From: Aradus depressus
Lineage: Eukaryota; Arthropoda; Insecta; Hemiptera; Aradidae
Assembly: GCA_963662175.1 (NCBI GenBank)
Contig: OY759215.1
Coordinates: forward strand, 10,033,079 to 10,097,078
DNA: 64,000 nucleotides
Direction of reading: 5' to 3'
Under the pieces are notes generated by a model. That model was not told the origin of the DNA and ran no database searches. It saw only the letters and a program-made list of their open reading frames with translations. The position numbers and the translations under genes are program-made. The number at the start of each line of letters is the position of its first letter. Within the stretch, counting starts at the first letter, position 1. This document shows positions 32,099 through 43,175 of the stretch, one piece after another.

Positions 32099-32200
32099 TT
32101 ACCACATTTCCTGTAAAAATTATAGCTATTATTCTATTAAATTCTGATTTCTACAGTAATTTCCGAAAAGGGCCCTAAAAAAATATCTTAAGATCAAATT
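32099..32200 (+). repeat. Dispersed repeat family L with internal stem
   Basis: ACCACATTTCCTGTAAAAAT, TGATTTCTACAGTAATTTCC and GAAAAGGGCCCTAAAAAAAT match 43048-43152. CCTGTAGAAAT and ATTTCTACAG form a stem in the consensus. Confidence 0.7.
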
Positions 32201-32847
32201 TCACGTATTTTAAAAAATCAATTAACAAACTTTTCATTTGGATTTCTTCTAAATTTACTAAAGAGATGCCATATTGTTAACAGGGAAAATGAATAGCATA
32301 GAATACGAGAAAAAAATGTTTGGGTTTATTTTACTTAAACCTACATTATAAATTGAAACTAAGAAATTTAAATATTAAAAAAAAAATTAAATTATTTACA
32401 AAAAAAAATCTTACAAACTAATTTTTATATCTATTTTAGTCTCTTTTCTTTTTAAATATTGGCCATTCTTAAAATCAAAATTTAGGGCATATAAAACATA
32501 TAAATAAATAAATGTACCTCCTTTGCGCATTTATTTCAATGTTATTTCACACCTACTTGGTTCACCACACCTTAAGTCTAAACACTTTTCTCACTCCTAG
32601 TCCGTCCACCTTCACATCTCATCTCACCTCACCTCCACAACCCAACTTAGACTGGTCTATTTTATTAGAACAGCTGAACATCGTCTTTTGTCTTCATTCA
32701 TACATTTATTCACCAATCAAGTTACTTCATTTCTAACAGCTGTTTTTTTTATACCAATAAATATAATTAATTTTATAATATATTATTAATAATTACAATG
32801 TGTGTAATTTTATACGTCACAATATTTTTAATGATTTTTCAAAATGT
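32201..32847. other. No gene recognised
   Basis: Includes a 74-codon frame at 32512-32736 without domain. Confidence 0.4.
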
Positions 32848-33056
32848 TGTCTATTTCACAAGATATATAAAATATATGGGAGTACTTTCAGTATTGCTAC
32901 CATCTTCAGCCACGACAAATACTCATCATGATAGCAATACCGAAAGTACTCCCATTTATTAGTATGTATTTTGTGAAATAGACAATATTTTTAAAACATA
33001 GGTTTTTCTTAATGTTTTATTATGTTTCACTATATCTGTGCAGAAAATGTTAAGTA
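32848..33056 (+). mobile_element. Foldback element H1
   Basis: The core ATGGGAGTACTTTCAGTATT with GCTACCATCTTCAGCC (32877-32911) is repeated inversely at 32930-32956. TTGTCTATTTCAC caps both arms. A right-hand tail with TTTCACTATATCTGTGCAGA and AAATGTTAAGTA matches the tail of H3 in inverse orientation. No TSD can be assigned with confidence; this looks like an older copy. Confidence 0.7.
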
Positions 33057-33660
33057 TCATATTTCATTGGTATTTGTAAATCGTATACGAATATTTTAAT
33101 TAATAAACCCTTCTATAATCAGGGCCTTACCAATATTCCTCTTCGTTTTCCAGGAAAGCCATGAGGAAAATTCAAACTGATAATATTATAAACACGAAGA
33201 GGCCCTTTATCATTCAAATTTAGTTTCTAATTTTGAATTCTAATGTTAAACCGAGGTTGATGAATCTTTGCTACCTGTTGTAGGTTGCCTAATGACAGGA
33301 ACTAAATATTAATTATTTAATTCTGGATGAAGTCTGAATATAAATTGCTTAGGAAATATAGTCGGTATGGGGGTTCTAACACTCAGAACACTTATTGAAT
33401 TTTAAATTGGAATAATTTAAATAGGCAAGGTCGATTTTTGAAAAAAAAAGTATCCTTGTCCAGAGTCTGTGGCTATTGGCCTCTTGGGGGATAACTCGAA
33501 TTCGAAATTCCGTGCTGTATCTCCAATGGAGAGGCATGGTGCGTGAGGCGCTTCTCAAGTAGCGGTGGCTGCCTACACCTACTATGTTTCTGTGTTTTCT
33601 GCTTTACCTTCAGTCTAAAGCTTCCCGTCGAAGGTAACATTTGATTTACATAGCTCGAAA
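33057..33660. other. No gene recognised
   Basis: A minus-strand frame continuing into the gap (33473 on) is not recognisable. Confidence 0.35.
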
Positions 33661-33860
33661 NNNNNNNNNNNNNNNNNNNNNNNNNNNNNNNNNNNNNNNN
33701 NNNNNNNNNNNNNNNNNNNNNNNNNNNNNNNNNNNNNNNNNNNNNNNNNNNNNNNNNNNNNNNNNNNNNNNNNNNNNNNNNNNNNNNNNNNNNNNNNNNN
33801 NNNNNNNNNNNNNNNNNNNNNNNNNNNNNNNNNNNNNNNNNNNNNNNNNNNNNNNNNNNN
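33661..33860. other. Assembly gap, 200 N
   Basis: Exactly 200 undetermined bases, probably a placeholder length. Confidence 0.99.
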
Positions 33861-34237
33861 ATATGAAATATGGTTGAAATGTATTCAGCCATTTTCTGAT
33901 GATGATGGGGCAGACAGACAGACACGAAAGCTAAAAACCGCTTGTATTATCTTTGTTTGACCTGAAACGGGTTAAGACCCAAATAGTTTTCAAAAATAGA
34001 TTGTAGGATTTATGATCTCATAAATAATTAGTGTGTTGTTAGAAGTTTTTGATTTTGGTCCAAGTAGTCTACGATTTATCTTCCATTCATTTCGTGTTGT
34101 TTAAGTTGTGTACTCGTATGTGGATTTCACATAAGTCTATCGCCGTTGGTAGAATCCAAGATGGCGGAGTTACCTGAAGAGGGAACTTTTTCTGATATTT
34201 TTTTATAAGAAATATGATCGTAAAGTAGTTGTCATTT

Positions 34238-34450
34238 TCGGTCGGGGGCGGCTCTGATTGAGGATCAGAAAAGGAGTTACTCAACTCAAAAACCCAAATA
34301 ATTGCCGATGTAATGAATATTTCCACACGAAATTTAGTATGAGGATTCAGAAGCCCTTGTGTAAGGCAACTATGGAATTTTAGCCCAAAAAGTCTTGGTT
34401 TTGGAGGGAGAGGGAACCATTAATTCATTAATTATTTTTGGATTTTTGTG
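34238..34450 (+). repeat. Family A repeat, 3' half
   Basis: AATTGCCGATGTAATGAATA, AAATTTAGTATGAGGATTCA, TTGGTTTTGGAGGGAGAGGG; the terminal GGGGAAGTAC segment is lost. Confidence 0.82.
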
Positions 34451-34496
34451 ATTAACGAGTTATAAAGCGTTGGAGCAAATATATTATTCATAGGTT

Positions 34497-34700
34497 GTAA
34501 AATAAAGATATAGTCTGACCTGTCACAGATTTTATGCTAGCCGGCTCTCGAGGTTGCCTTGGTCTCAGAAATTTTAAATTGTTAATTTTTAGTTTTTGTA
34601 TTTTATATTTATTTTTTGAATTATGTTTTTTTGAATCTTTTATATATGTGAGAGGTCAGACTATAATCACTTCTCACTACATCAGTCACCTTCACACCAA
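34497..34700. repeat. Family C, two inverse pieces
   Basis: 34497-34560 (ATATAGTCTGACCTGTCACA, TTATGCTAGCCGGCTCTCGA) matches 8250-8320 directly. 34648-34700 (GTGAGAGGTCAGACTATAAT, CACTTCTCACTACATCA) is the inverse of 8211-8275. The arrangement suggests an inverted pair or a foldback. Confidence 0.65.
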
Positions 34701-35212
34701 ATATGATATTCTACCTAGTATGTTTAAGGATGTTTGCTTGTATGATTATAGGTATATTTAATCCTAATTTAACTAATTGCCAAAAATTAAAAGTTAAGAG
34801 CTATTTGGTACAGTCTAATATCCAAAAAATAAAATAAAATAAAAAATAAATGTGAGAGGTCAACGAGAAATAAGACGAATTTAAAGAAGAAACATTAAAG
34901 AAGACATGAGAAAATCATTACTAAGGGGAGGGGAGGTGGGGAGGTGATGAGATTTGGCATGGTTGTCTTGTGTTGTGAACATTTGAAAGAGTGACTCGAG
35001 TCAAGGACTGGTCAGTTCATTGGCATGCATGGCCGACTGATTGTGCATACTTAACTGCAACAAGAACATACATTAGTTCGGGGTCTCAGAACAACTGCAT
35101 ACACGAAATGGGCAAATTATCTCTACACAACAATGTAATAATGTGAAGAAAAAAAATATGCAGTATATTTTAAAAGGCGGAATGAGTGGGGTGGGTGCAA
35201 CAGATACCTTTC
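34701..35212. other. No gene recognised
   Basis: Unassigned; GTGAGAGGTCA recurs once at 34851. Confidence 0.4.
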
Positions 35213-35345
35213 CAGCTGTACGAAGTTTCATGTTTTCCCAGCTCCAGCTTCCAAAAATGAAAAAAAAAAAAAAATGATATGTGTATGAACCTATCGACAC
35301 AAAATTTTGAATGAATATCCAGAACTCTCTAAGGACGACACAATA
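35213..35345 (+). repeat. Family A fragment, 5' side
   Basis: TTTCCAGCTGTACGAAGTTT, CATGTTTTCCCAGCTC and CTCTAAGGACGACACAATAT. It breaks off at a tRNA-like segment. Confidence 0.7.
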
Positions 35346-35404
35346 TCCCGCTTGGATGTCATACTACTGTTTCAAGCGGAGGTGATGGAGATCCTGGTTC
35401 AAAT
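35346..35404 (+). other. tRNA-like segment between two family A copies
   Basis: CGCTTGGATGTC ... GGAGATCCTGGTTCAAATTC has a B-box-like GGTTCAAATTC and replaces the expected family A sequence. It is too short and unpaired to be a tRNA gene. Confidence 0.3.
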
Positions 35405-35840
35405 TCATTACAGCGGCAGTTATTTGGGTTTTTGAATTGAGCTTCCCCCCCCCCCCCCCTTCCCCCCTTTCCTTCAACCGATATCCCTGCAATTTAACAG
35501 ATTATTTTCTCACTTGGTTTTGACTTCAAATATGAAATTTCAAGTCGATACATTCATTACAGCGGGCAATTATTGGAGTTTTTATGTAAGTCCTTCCCTT
35601 AATCCCCCGTTTCCTTTGATCGATTTGGCTGAAAAATAACAGATGAAGTTGTTAGAGGTTTCTAAATTCACTTATGAAATTTCGTGTCGATACATTCAAT
35701 CTACCGGGAGTTATAGTGTTCACAGACATACATATTTGAAATCTAGAGGTCGGATAACATGAAATTTAGTTGAAAACACCGCATCGAATTTTTGGCCGAA
35801 TACATAACTTCCCCTATACTTCTTATAGCTGGGGAAGTAG
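35405..35840 (-). repeat. Family A repeat, near full length, poly-C tract
   Basis: The minus strand starts at CTATAGCTGGGGAAGTAG-type sequence (35826-35840) and contains all three modules. The purine block of one module is a C-run on this strand (about 35443-35459). Confidence 0.87.
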
Positions 35841-36257
35841 AAAACTGTGTATAAAGCTTTTAATAAGAAAACGTTTTGTTAATATTATTGAAGAAGAAAA
35901 AAAAAACTGTAGGAGTTCAGTGCTCCCGTCCTTGAATGAATTGTGTTACCTTCTCTTGCCAACCATAATCAGCGAAGGACAACAAATAGATAGGTTAGTT
36001 GTTTGTATATTTGTCACAAATAATATTGTACTGGGTACTGACGGAGTTTACTGGCGTTGTTTACAGCAAACAAATCATATACATACGTACTAGAGACTAG
36101 ACAAAACAATACCATGAATCAATAGGTCGAACTGAACATGATGGTCGAGTTGAGATGTTATTGTTATTTTATTGGCTACCTTGTGTTAAGTGATGGGCAG
36201 AATCGAATACTAAAGTAGTGATTTGAAGAATCGAATACATAATAGTCGATTTTAATG
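35841..36257. other. No gene recognised
   Basis: A 107-codon frame at 35770-36093 starts inside the family A repeat and has no domain. Confidence 0.4.
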
Positions 36258-36489
36258 TCGAGGTCCGACCCCCAAGCATGCCGTCGATGGTTCCCGACCC
36301 TGTACGATGGTCAGGTACTCGTCAAAGACCCGTTAGGGTAGGTAAAATTTAGGACTCCCACAATGGAGGGGGGGAGGGACTCCCCGGGCTCATGTCCACC
36401 GGAGTGACGAAAGAGCGCTCTGGTAGTAGGCGATATGACCTTGTAGTTGAAGCCCGGGCATGAGTCATAATAATTAGTAACTAACTATA
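36258..36489 (+). mobile_element. SINE-1 copy, 5' truncated
   Basis: AAGCATGCCGTCGATGGTTC, CCTGTACGATGGTCAGGTAC, GAGCGCTCTGGTAGTAGGCG and GAAGCCCGGGCATGAGTCAT, with a GGAGGGGGGGAGGG insertion near 36365. Confidence 0.85.
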
Positions 36490-36511
36490 TGTTGGATGTG
36501 GTAATTGGGGA

Positions 36512-36678
36512 GCTTTTACTTCACCAGCTATACGATGGCTGGATCATAGGGGAAGTTATGTAAACGGTCAGAAACTTGATTTTGAGTTTTCACGAAATTT
36601 TAATGTTTTTCGACCTAATATATATATATGTATGATATGTGTGATAGATGTGTATGATATGTGTGATATATGTGTATA

Positions 36679-36762
<84 letters not shown>

Positions 36763-36900
36763 CTCCATAAAGACGGTAACTTTTGATTTTTAACCAAATT
36801 GGCCATAGGGAACAGAAGGGATAATTTGAGGGAGTGCTCACTTAGTAGATTAATTCGCACTGGGGAAGTACATAGCCGTTGACTACACCGACGACTTTTT
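36512..36900 (+). repeat. Family A repeat with large (TA)n
   Basis: 5' end ACCAGCTATACGATGGC and AGGGGAAGTTATGTAAACGG; 3' end CGCACTGGGGAAGTACATAG plus a T-run. Between them a TATG/TA microsatellite has replaced part of module 1. Confidence 0.85.
36684..36762. repeat. (TA)n microsatellite, about 79 bp
   Basis: Uninterrupted TA alternation preceded by GTGTGATAGATGTGTATGAT-type degenerate units. It is open on the minus strand as poly-Tyr/Ile, which is an artefact. Confidence 0.95.
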
Positions 36901-37539
36901 TCAAATTTAATTTGATTTTTTTTTCATTGGAACATCAGAATTTAAAAGAAGGATGTTTTATTTTTAATTGTTTTTCTATTAGAAACTTTTACAAAGGTTG
37001 GAACCCTGATAAAAAGAAACCCCGCCCCTTTGGGACAATAATTGTTTGTCTAAAGTCTAAGGAAAGTTGGTGGGGGGGGGGGGGAGGGGGGGGGGGGGGG
37101 AGGGGGGGGGGGGAGCTTTTACAGGGGAGGTCTGGTTAATAAAGTTCAACGTACCTTAACTTGTTTGGTTTGTTCAGTCTGGAGGAAGCTTTCCCCAGCT
37201 TTACTCCTGCTTTCCTTCCTTTCCACTCATTTATATACCCGAGGGCTTTTTACAAGTTCTCCTCTTCAAAAGGTGAAATTTTTAAGTTTTTTATGATCAT
37301 AGCTTAATTACCTTCATCAAACTTTCCCTTTGCATCTGACATTAAGTTTAATTAAACAATTTTATGATAATTTATTGTAAAGAATTAGTCTTCAGAGGCC
37401 AATACTTACAATAATGAAAAAAGAAAAATGTTTACATTTCTTATTAATAATTTAATTGTACAACAGTAACAGAGATGGTTTTCAGGAAAAACAAAAGAAA
37501 AATTCAAACACATTGAATAAAATAAAAACAGTGAAATTT
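36901..37539. other. Unassigned, with long G tract
   Basis: 37069-37114 is almost pure G (interrupted only by single A's). No gene. Confidence 0.5.
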
Positions 37540-37710
37540 CTGCGATATCGACCATCGGGCTCAATTCAAAAACCCTCATAACTATAATATTATAAATATT
37601 AGTGCTAACGTTCGACTGGTTTTGGAGGAGGAGTAAAAAAAAATTAATTGATTATTTCGTTCTGGGGAAGTACATTGCCGGTGATTTAACGATGAAGTTT
37701 TTTTTAATGG
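37540..37710 (+). repeat. Family A 3' end
   Basis: CTCAATTCAAAAACCCTCAT, TGGTTTTGGAGGAGGAGTAA, TTCTGGGGAAGTACATTGCC, GGTGATTTAACGATGAAG and a T-run. Confidence 0.85.
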
Positions 37711-38851
37711 TTTACTTGTTCTTCTTAATGTCCTTCTGAACTTCAATTGAGGACGGAGAGCAAGAGTAAACAGAAATAATAGATTAATAATATTACATTA
37801 ATAGTACGATATAATTAATTAAACAGTAATTATAATACTGTTTCAAAGATGCAGAGGAATACATTTTAATAAAATGAACACAGACATTTTCATTGGCAGC
37901 TGATAAAAGGAATTTTAAAAAAAAACCTGGATGAACAGGTTCTTGAAAAAAAAAAAATAGATTAAAAAAGATTGAAAAGAGGAGTTCTACCGTTTGGCTG
38001 CTGAAACAGAGAGTCAAGAAAATACAGACAAAGAATTTTTTTAACTGATAGGATAATCTGTTAAAGATTGCTGAAAGTATGTCTGTCTGTCTGTTCGTCC
38101 AGGCATCACGCAAGAACAGCTCAACGCATATTTTCGAAACTTGCAGGGTTCCATAATTTTAAATCATTCAAGAAGAATTTTTTTTTTTTTTGTACCTGAT
38201 TTACAAGGAATGAGTTGAATTGATAATGATGAAGACTGCAGGTTATTTCAAGTATAACCTAACTGGAAGGCTATATAACAACTAATAATTTTATTAAGGG
38301 GGGCGGCGCACTTGTGGCGGAAGTCCCTATTTTATTTCTCAACAACAATGTGTAGTATGTATATTATTTTAGAGCATTCGACGAGTTTCAAAATTATATA
38401 CTTACATACTTTCGCCCAGTGATGGTCCCCTGAAATATGATTGGGAAATAACAAAATGTCGGAAAGAATGTGTCACTTCTCGAGTTTTTTGTTAAAACCA
38501 AAATATCTGTTTATTATATGTATTTTTTGTTTGCTTTATTTTTTATCAAATAATGAGAATTAGAATTTTTTTTTTCTTTTAATGGGGATGGGAAATTCCA
38601 AAAAAGGAAACAAAAGGAACAGTTTTCCAAGCGGTTTTGAAGATGCTCTCTTGACTTTTCCTTCGAAAACAATTAACCGCATGTGCTTGTAATTGGTAAA
38701 TTTTTCTATTAAGGAAGTTTGTGATTTTTTTCGCTGCCCTTTTTTCAATTTCCCCCGGAGAAGAGTTAAATAAAGGAAAAATTTGAGGGTAGTTTGATAT
38801 TAAAGACAACAGGATAAAGATCTGGGCTTAACTTTCCAAGTTGTACTTGTA
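37711..38851. other. No gene recognised
   Basis: The 106-codon minus frame at 37793-38113 is Phe/Leu rich without domain; AT-rich throughout. Confidence 0.45.
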
Positions 38852-39209
38852 TCATCGGCAATGTTCTTCCCCAGAGCGAATTAATCAGCCAAGTTGTCGC
38901 ACTCTCTGAAACCAATTTACCGATTTCGTCGAGAATGAATTGGTGTCTTACACAGGGTCCATGTCAATACAGTAAACTCCCGATTATCCGCGGGATTGAT
39001 TGGCGTGGATACCGCGGATAAGCCGCAAAATTGCCGATAATGGTTAAACAAAGGCCGAAGGCACTAAAAAAACAACACACAAGTAGTGCTTTAAATAAGT
39101 TTATTATACAATAAAAGGACGTACCTGATAACAAAACTCAATCAATGTCATGTAGGTTATTAAAAAGTCATGTTTACTGTTTAACAAAAAAGGCAGTCAT
39201 TTGCTTTTG

Positions 39210-39395
39210 CTATAATTTGCTATAATAATTAGCTAGGATGCTGAGTGGAACGTCGTCTTCGTCTTCCTCTCCCTCTTGAGTGATCTCTATAGCCGGCAAA
39301 ATCTTCCGCCAGGATTTCATTAGAGTAGACTGCTTGACAGATTTCCAAGCATTGCTAATGTCATAAATGCCCCATGAATGACCTCGCACGTGCAA
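39210..39395 (-). pseudogene. Tigger transposase C-terminal fragment
   Basis: The 61-residue frame includes YDISNAWKSVKQSTLMKSW and RKILPAIE followed by an acidic stretch (EGEEDEDD) and PLSILANYY. The alpha-helical AW..V...TL..SWRK.LP pattern follows the DDE domain in jerky/Tigger-like transposases. The HTH DNA-binding half and the DDE catalytic residues are absent, so it cannot transpose on its own. Confidence 0.85.
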
Positions 39396-39570
39396 ATGAC
39401 TCAGTGGTCAGGCGATTCACTCGCACGCTAAGTAAGCAAACATCTGCAGTGCCGCTAGTCGCGTCCAAAACTGCTCAAGCACACACTACGTATATACCGA
39501 TATATGTACTGCACAGTAATACTGAACTACATAAACGTTTTGTACTGTACATACATTATTAAGTGTACTT

Positions 39571-39860
39571 GAAAAATAAAATAAAACTGGTTTATTTAAT
39601 ATGTTGTCTAATTTCACTAACTATATATACATGGGAGTACTTTCGGTATTTCTACCATCCTCAGCCAAAAGCATAAGAGATAAGACTAAGTTGTCTAGAC
39701 TAAGTCTTATGCTTTTGGCTGAGGATGGTAGAAATACCGAAAGTACTCCCATGTATATATAGTTAGTGAAATTAGACAACATATTAAATAAACCAGTTTT
39801 ATTTTATTTTTCAAGTCCATTTGAATTATTTCACAATATCTCTGCAATTATGTCAGTTTT
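39571..39860 (+). mobile_element. Foldback element H2, 290 bp, 17-bp TSD
   Basis: A nearly perfect palindrome from about 39571 to 39815, with caps TTGTCTAATTTCAC and the core ATGGGAGTACTTTCGGTATT. A single-copy tail of about 45 bp follows (AATTATTTCACAATATCTCT, GCAATTATGTCAGTTTT). Direct repeats CATTATTAAGTGTACTT at 39554-39570 and 39861-39877. On the plus strand at 39717-39750: CTGAGGA, T, GGTA-GAAA-TACC, GAAAG. It is inserted into Tigger, so the TSD marks a clean, recent event. Confidence 0.87.
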
Positions 39861-40057
39861 CATTATTAAGTGTACTTACTGTATGTATATTTGTGATTTA
39901 CGATTTTTATTACGTTTAAGTATGTATTTAGTAACTTTATTTCAATTTTTGTGAAATAATTTTCGGTTTCAAAACCTTCCTTTTTTATAAAAATGCCTCC
40001 TACAGGCACCGCGGATAAACCGCCCGTGGGTAATCGAGAGTTTACTGTACATTCATC

Positions 40058-40205
40058 GCCCCGGGCTTTAACTACAAGGTCATATTGCCTACTACCAGAG
40101 TCCTCTTTTCTTTTTTTTTTTGTAACTCCCAGGTAAATAAATAAGAGTCTCGGCCGTGTTTTGAACCCGCGATTTTGAGCTCAGTAAGCAAGCACGCATA
40201 TTTCT
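40058..40205 (-). mobile_element. SINE-1 copy, body deleted
   Basis: Minus strand: GCGTGCTTGCTTACTGAGCT, B box GCGGGTTCAAAACACGGCCG, then directly GGACTCTGGTAGTAGGCAAT and AAGCCCGGGGCG; the central ~170 bp are missing. Confidence 0.85.
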
Positions 40206-41599
40206 TTTCTAGTTCTTGATTTTCGGTTCACTGATGAGACTGGATGTCTTGGTTTACTGTTGCGGCAACCTATCCAAGTCTCTGATTTTACATTTTTTAA
40301 AAAAAGAGATTTTACATTTCTTGAGACCTGGCTGGGTGTTGACAAGTGATCCCTGACTTGGCTGACCTTGGTTGCTCTGCTGTCCGTAACTCCAAGGACA
40401 GTCCTGTCATCTTCTCACTCTGATAGTGCAAACATACCCATCTACCCACGGCTCCTCTTCAACTATCAGCCCCCACCAAGTTAGGCCAATTTGCGATTCT
40501 ATTGGAAGGAAGGTCTATAACTGAATTGATAGAACAATTCATTCAGCTCGTATGTTCCTCATTGGGTGAGATTTGGCAACATGGCTACCGCGATTCTCAT
40601 TTCATTTCATTCCGGCTGATATAGTAATACCCTTTTACTTATGTATGTAATGGGTCCGAAAATCGAAATCAACATTATCAATATATATATATTTATGTTT
40701 CAAGGTCACTATAGTATTTTTACACTATTTTTGAAAATAAGTATGTGTGTGTGTACGTGCGTGGTCAATTTTTCCTGCACGATATAGATATCGCTAATGA
40801 AAAATGATATCTACTCTACTGCACCAGCCAATTGAAACGTAAATATGATCTGAAAGAAATTTTATCAAATTCAGTCCAGCCGTTTTTTTGTTCGAACAAA
40901 AATACAGCCAAGAAAGTGGATTTTAGGAATTCTTGTAAAAGATTTATCCGGTCTAATTTGTTCGGGTGGCAATCGATACACATCCTTTTGAGTCAGATTG
41001 AAAAATAGGCTATTTGGCGTCTGAAAATTTTGAACGGGAGAGTGGGGATGTGAGGGGGGCTAAGCATACAAATTTTTCTAGCTAATTAACAGATGATCGG
41101 ATTGTCATGAAATTTTACATGTAGTGTTCTTGAAGGCCTATTCAAAAAGAATGGTGTGTGACGTCTCAAAATTCCTAACGGGAGGGGGGGTTGTGGGGGG
41201 GGGGGGGGGGGGGCTAACAAGTGTGGACCTCAAGGGCCGCAAATGCCGTCTTTGTAGTCATAATACACGGCTCAGTAATTTTCTCTGATTTAGGGTGCAA
41301 AGAGGCGAACTACATCCGTGAACCAGCTTCTTTTGTATATCATTTCCATCTGTCTTTTAAGGAAAACCGTTCAAATTCTATCAGTTTTTCTTTTTTGTAC
41401 TTTTATTACAAAGCAGTATTATAATCATACAAAAATCCGAGATCGAGTTTTAAACGGAATTTTTTTTCTAGGTCCACTGAAAATGTTTTGATCACTTTCA
41501 TGATGATGTTTGTCTGATTAGAACTTCTTCAGCGCAATTGAAGATTTTAAATTTGAGATGAAAATTTCACATATGCTAACTTATGCCTGATTAGATTTT
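40206..41599. other. No gene seen; unassigned repeat texture
   Basis: 40730-41215 looks like an unclassified repeat (GTCCAGCCGTTTTTTTGTTC, a poly-G tract at 41187-41212) with no second copy in the window. Confidence 0.4.
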
Positions 41600-41760
41600 G
41601 TCAGAAATGAAATCAAAAATTTAGACCTCGTTACCTCAGGGCCCGAAGTACATTTTACAAGATAGCGATCTAATAAAAATCTCTTCCAATAAAAGTTGTA
41701 GAGGAAACTGGAAGACATTCTAATTTTATATGAAATACATTTTTTCGTCTCAATTTTTTT
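41600..41760 (+). repeat. Dispersed repeat family F, second copy
   Basis: GGGCCCGAAGTACATTTTAC, AAAAATCTCTTCCAATAAAA and TTTATATGAAATACA parallel 26145-26260. Confidence 0.6.
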
Positions 41761-41765
41761 TTTTT

Positions 41766-41944
41766 TTATTTGAGAGGTGAAAAAACCTTGCACGCCGTCC
41801 TACCCTAAAATTTAGGGTAGATAAAATTTAGCACTCCCGTAGTAGAGTCGGGCTCATGTCCACCAGAGTGACGAAAGAGCGTTCTGGTAGTAGACGATAT
41901 GAACACGAAGTTAAAGCCCGGGCATGAGTCACAATAACTAATTA
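41766..41944 (+). mobile_element. SINE-1 copy, tRNA head missing
   Basis: TTTGAGAGGTGAAAAAACCT, GCACGCCGTCCTACCCTAAA (a deletion joins two body blocks) and GGGCTCATGTCCACCAGAGT, ending GTCACAATAACTAATTA. Confidence 0.87.
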
Positions 41945-42411
41945 TGTATATGTATATATTTGTTAATTATCATAACTGAGTAGATCTGTATTTGGAATAC
42001 AAGTGCTGGAGGCGTAAACAAGTACATGATAAAAGAACGCAAGAGTTGTTGTCCAATTACAAGTTTATTTGGGAGAGCCAGCTTTCAGTCATATTGGACA
42101 ATCTCCTGTGCTAACTGACTTAATAAAAGCAACAAAGAGATGTTCCCCGCTAGAAACACACTGTTACAGCTCTCTCCTTTCATTAAATCCAATTAGCACT
42201 GAAGATGATCCAATCTTACTGGAAGCTGGCTCTGCCAAATATATTGTAGTGACAGTAACTCTGTCATCTTTTATTAAATGCAGGTCAGCCTCCAAAAAAA
42301 AAACACACATAAACGAATATTTTGTCAAATATACGTAAACATTGAAAAAAGAACATCTGACGTGACCATAACATGACCTATACCCACTACATTTTTACGG
42401 ATAACGGACTC

Positions 42412-42629
42412 TATTGTGCGAGCTCAAATTTTGCGTACCTAGGTTTATTCACTTTAACGAGTACCTGACATGCTCGGGTTCATCAATTAATGTCCCATCA
42501 GAAGGACGGCGTGCTCAAGGTTTTTTCACTTCCCAGATAAAATACCTAAGGGCCTCGGCCAGGATTTCGAACCCGCAATCTTGAGCTCTGTGTAGGCTAG
42601 CATGCTACATCTGAGCTACCGGCGCCCTC
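42412..42629 (-). mobile_element. SINE-1 copy, 3' truncated
   Basis: Minus strand begins GAGGGCGCCGGTAGCTCAGA (A box), B box GCGGGTTCGAAATCCTGGCC, then the body to CAAAATTTGAGCTCGCACAA; the 3' third is missing. Confidence 0.88.
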
Positions 42630-43047
42630 TTTCTTATGGTCACATTAGATATTCTTTTTTCAGTAAACATTTTCCACGTGTTTAAGAAAGACACGTGTTG
42701 CTTTCCTTTAATTCATTTCGAAATTTCTTCTAAAGAATGTAAGGATTAGATACAATACAGTATTTAAAACACTAATCCCATTTAAGCTGCCCAGTCTTAC
42801 CTTTCACCTCCTAATCTTGGAAAGTGAGTCTCTCTGTCTTTCTCCTCTAGCTTAGTTTTATGATATAGGTACTCGTATATCTAAACGATGGGAAATGTTG
42901 AATTTCTGGAACCATACATGAATCTACAAGATGTCCTTCTCTTCTGGGCTGCGATAAAGAAAATTATGTAAATTAAAACAAATAAAAAAGATAATATTAA
43001 AATAAAATTAAAAAATAAATAAACAAATAATAAATTAAATTAAATTA
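42630..43047. other. No gene recognised
   Basis: AT-rich unassigned sequence. Confidence 0.4.
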
Positions 43048-43152
43048 CCATTTTTCCTGTAGAAATTATAACTGGTCTTCTACTATATTTTTCTAATATC
43101 TAAGATTTCTACAGCAGTTTCCGAAAAGGGCCCTAAAAGAATAATTTCATGA
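43048..43152 (+). repeat. Dispersed repeat family L, second copy
   Basis: ACCATTTTTCCTGTAGAAAT, AGATTTCTACAGCAGTTTCC and GAAAAGGGCCCTAAAAGAAT match 32099-32200. Confidence 0.72.
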
Positions 43153-43175
43153 AAAGTGAGTTTATACCCTTTATT

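Larger units (their letters stand above)
38970..40047 (-). mobile_element. Tigger/pogo DNA transposon, deleted, 1078 bp
   Basis: TIR CAGTAAACTCCCGATTATCC plus GCGG at the left; CCGTGGGTAATCGAGAGTTT plus ACTG at the right. TA is duplicated at 38968-38969 and 40048-40049. Carries only the 3' end of a transposase gene (39210-39395, minus). The foldback H2 (39571-39860) is inserted in it, and the Tigger itself interrupts family A. Intact pogo/Tigger elements are typically more than 2 kb, so at least half is missing. Confidence 0.92.
38852..40058 (-). repeat. Family A 3' part, split by Tigger
   Basis: 38852-38969 (TCGGCAATGTTCTTCCCCAG, CCAATTTACCGATTTCG, GGTCCATGTCAATA) resumes at 40048 with TACATTCATCG, exactly the phrase expected in module junctions. 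SINE-1 sequence abuts at 40058. Confidence 0.82.

Noticed and set aside
36568..36860. Tyr/Ile-rich membrane-like peptides
   Set aside because: Translation of a (TA)n microsatellite.
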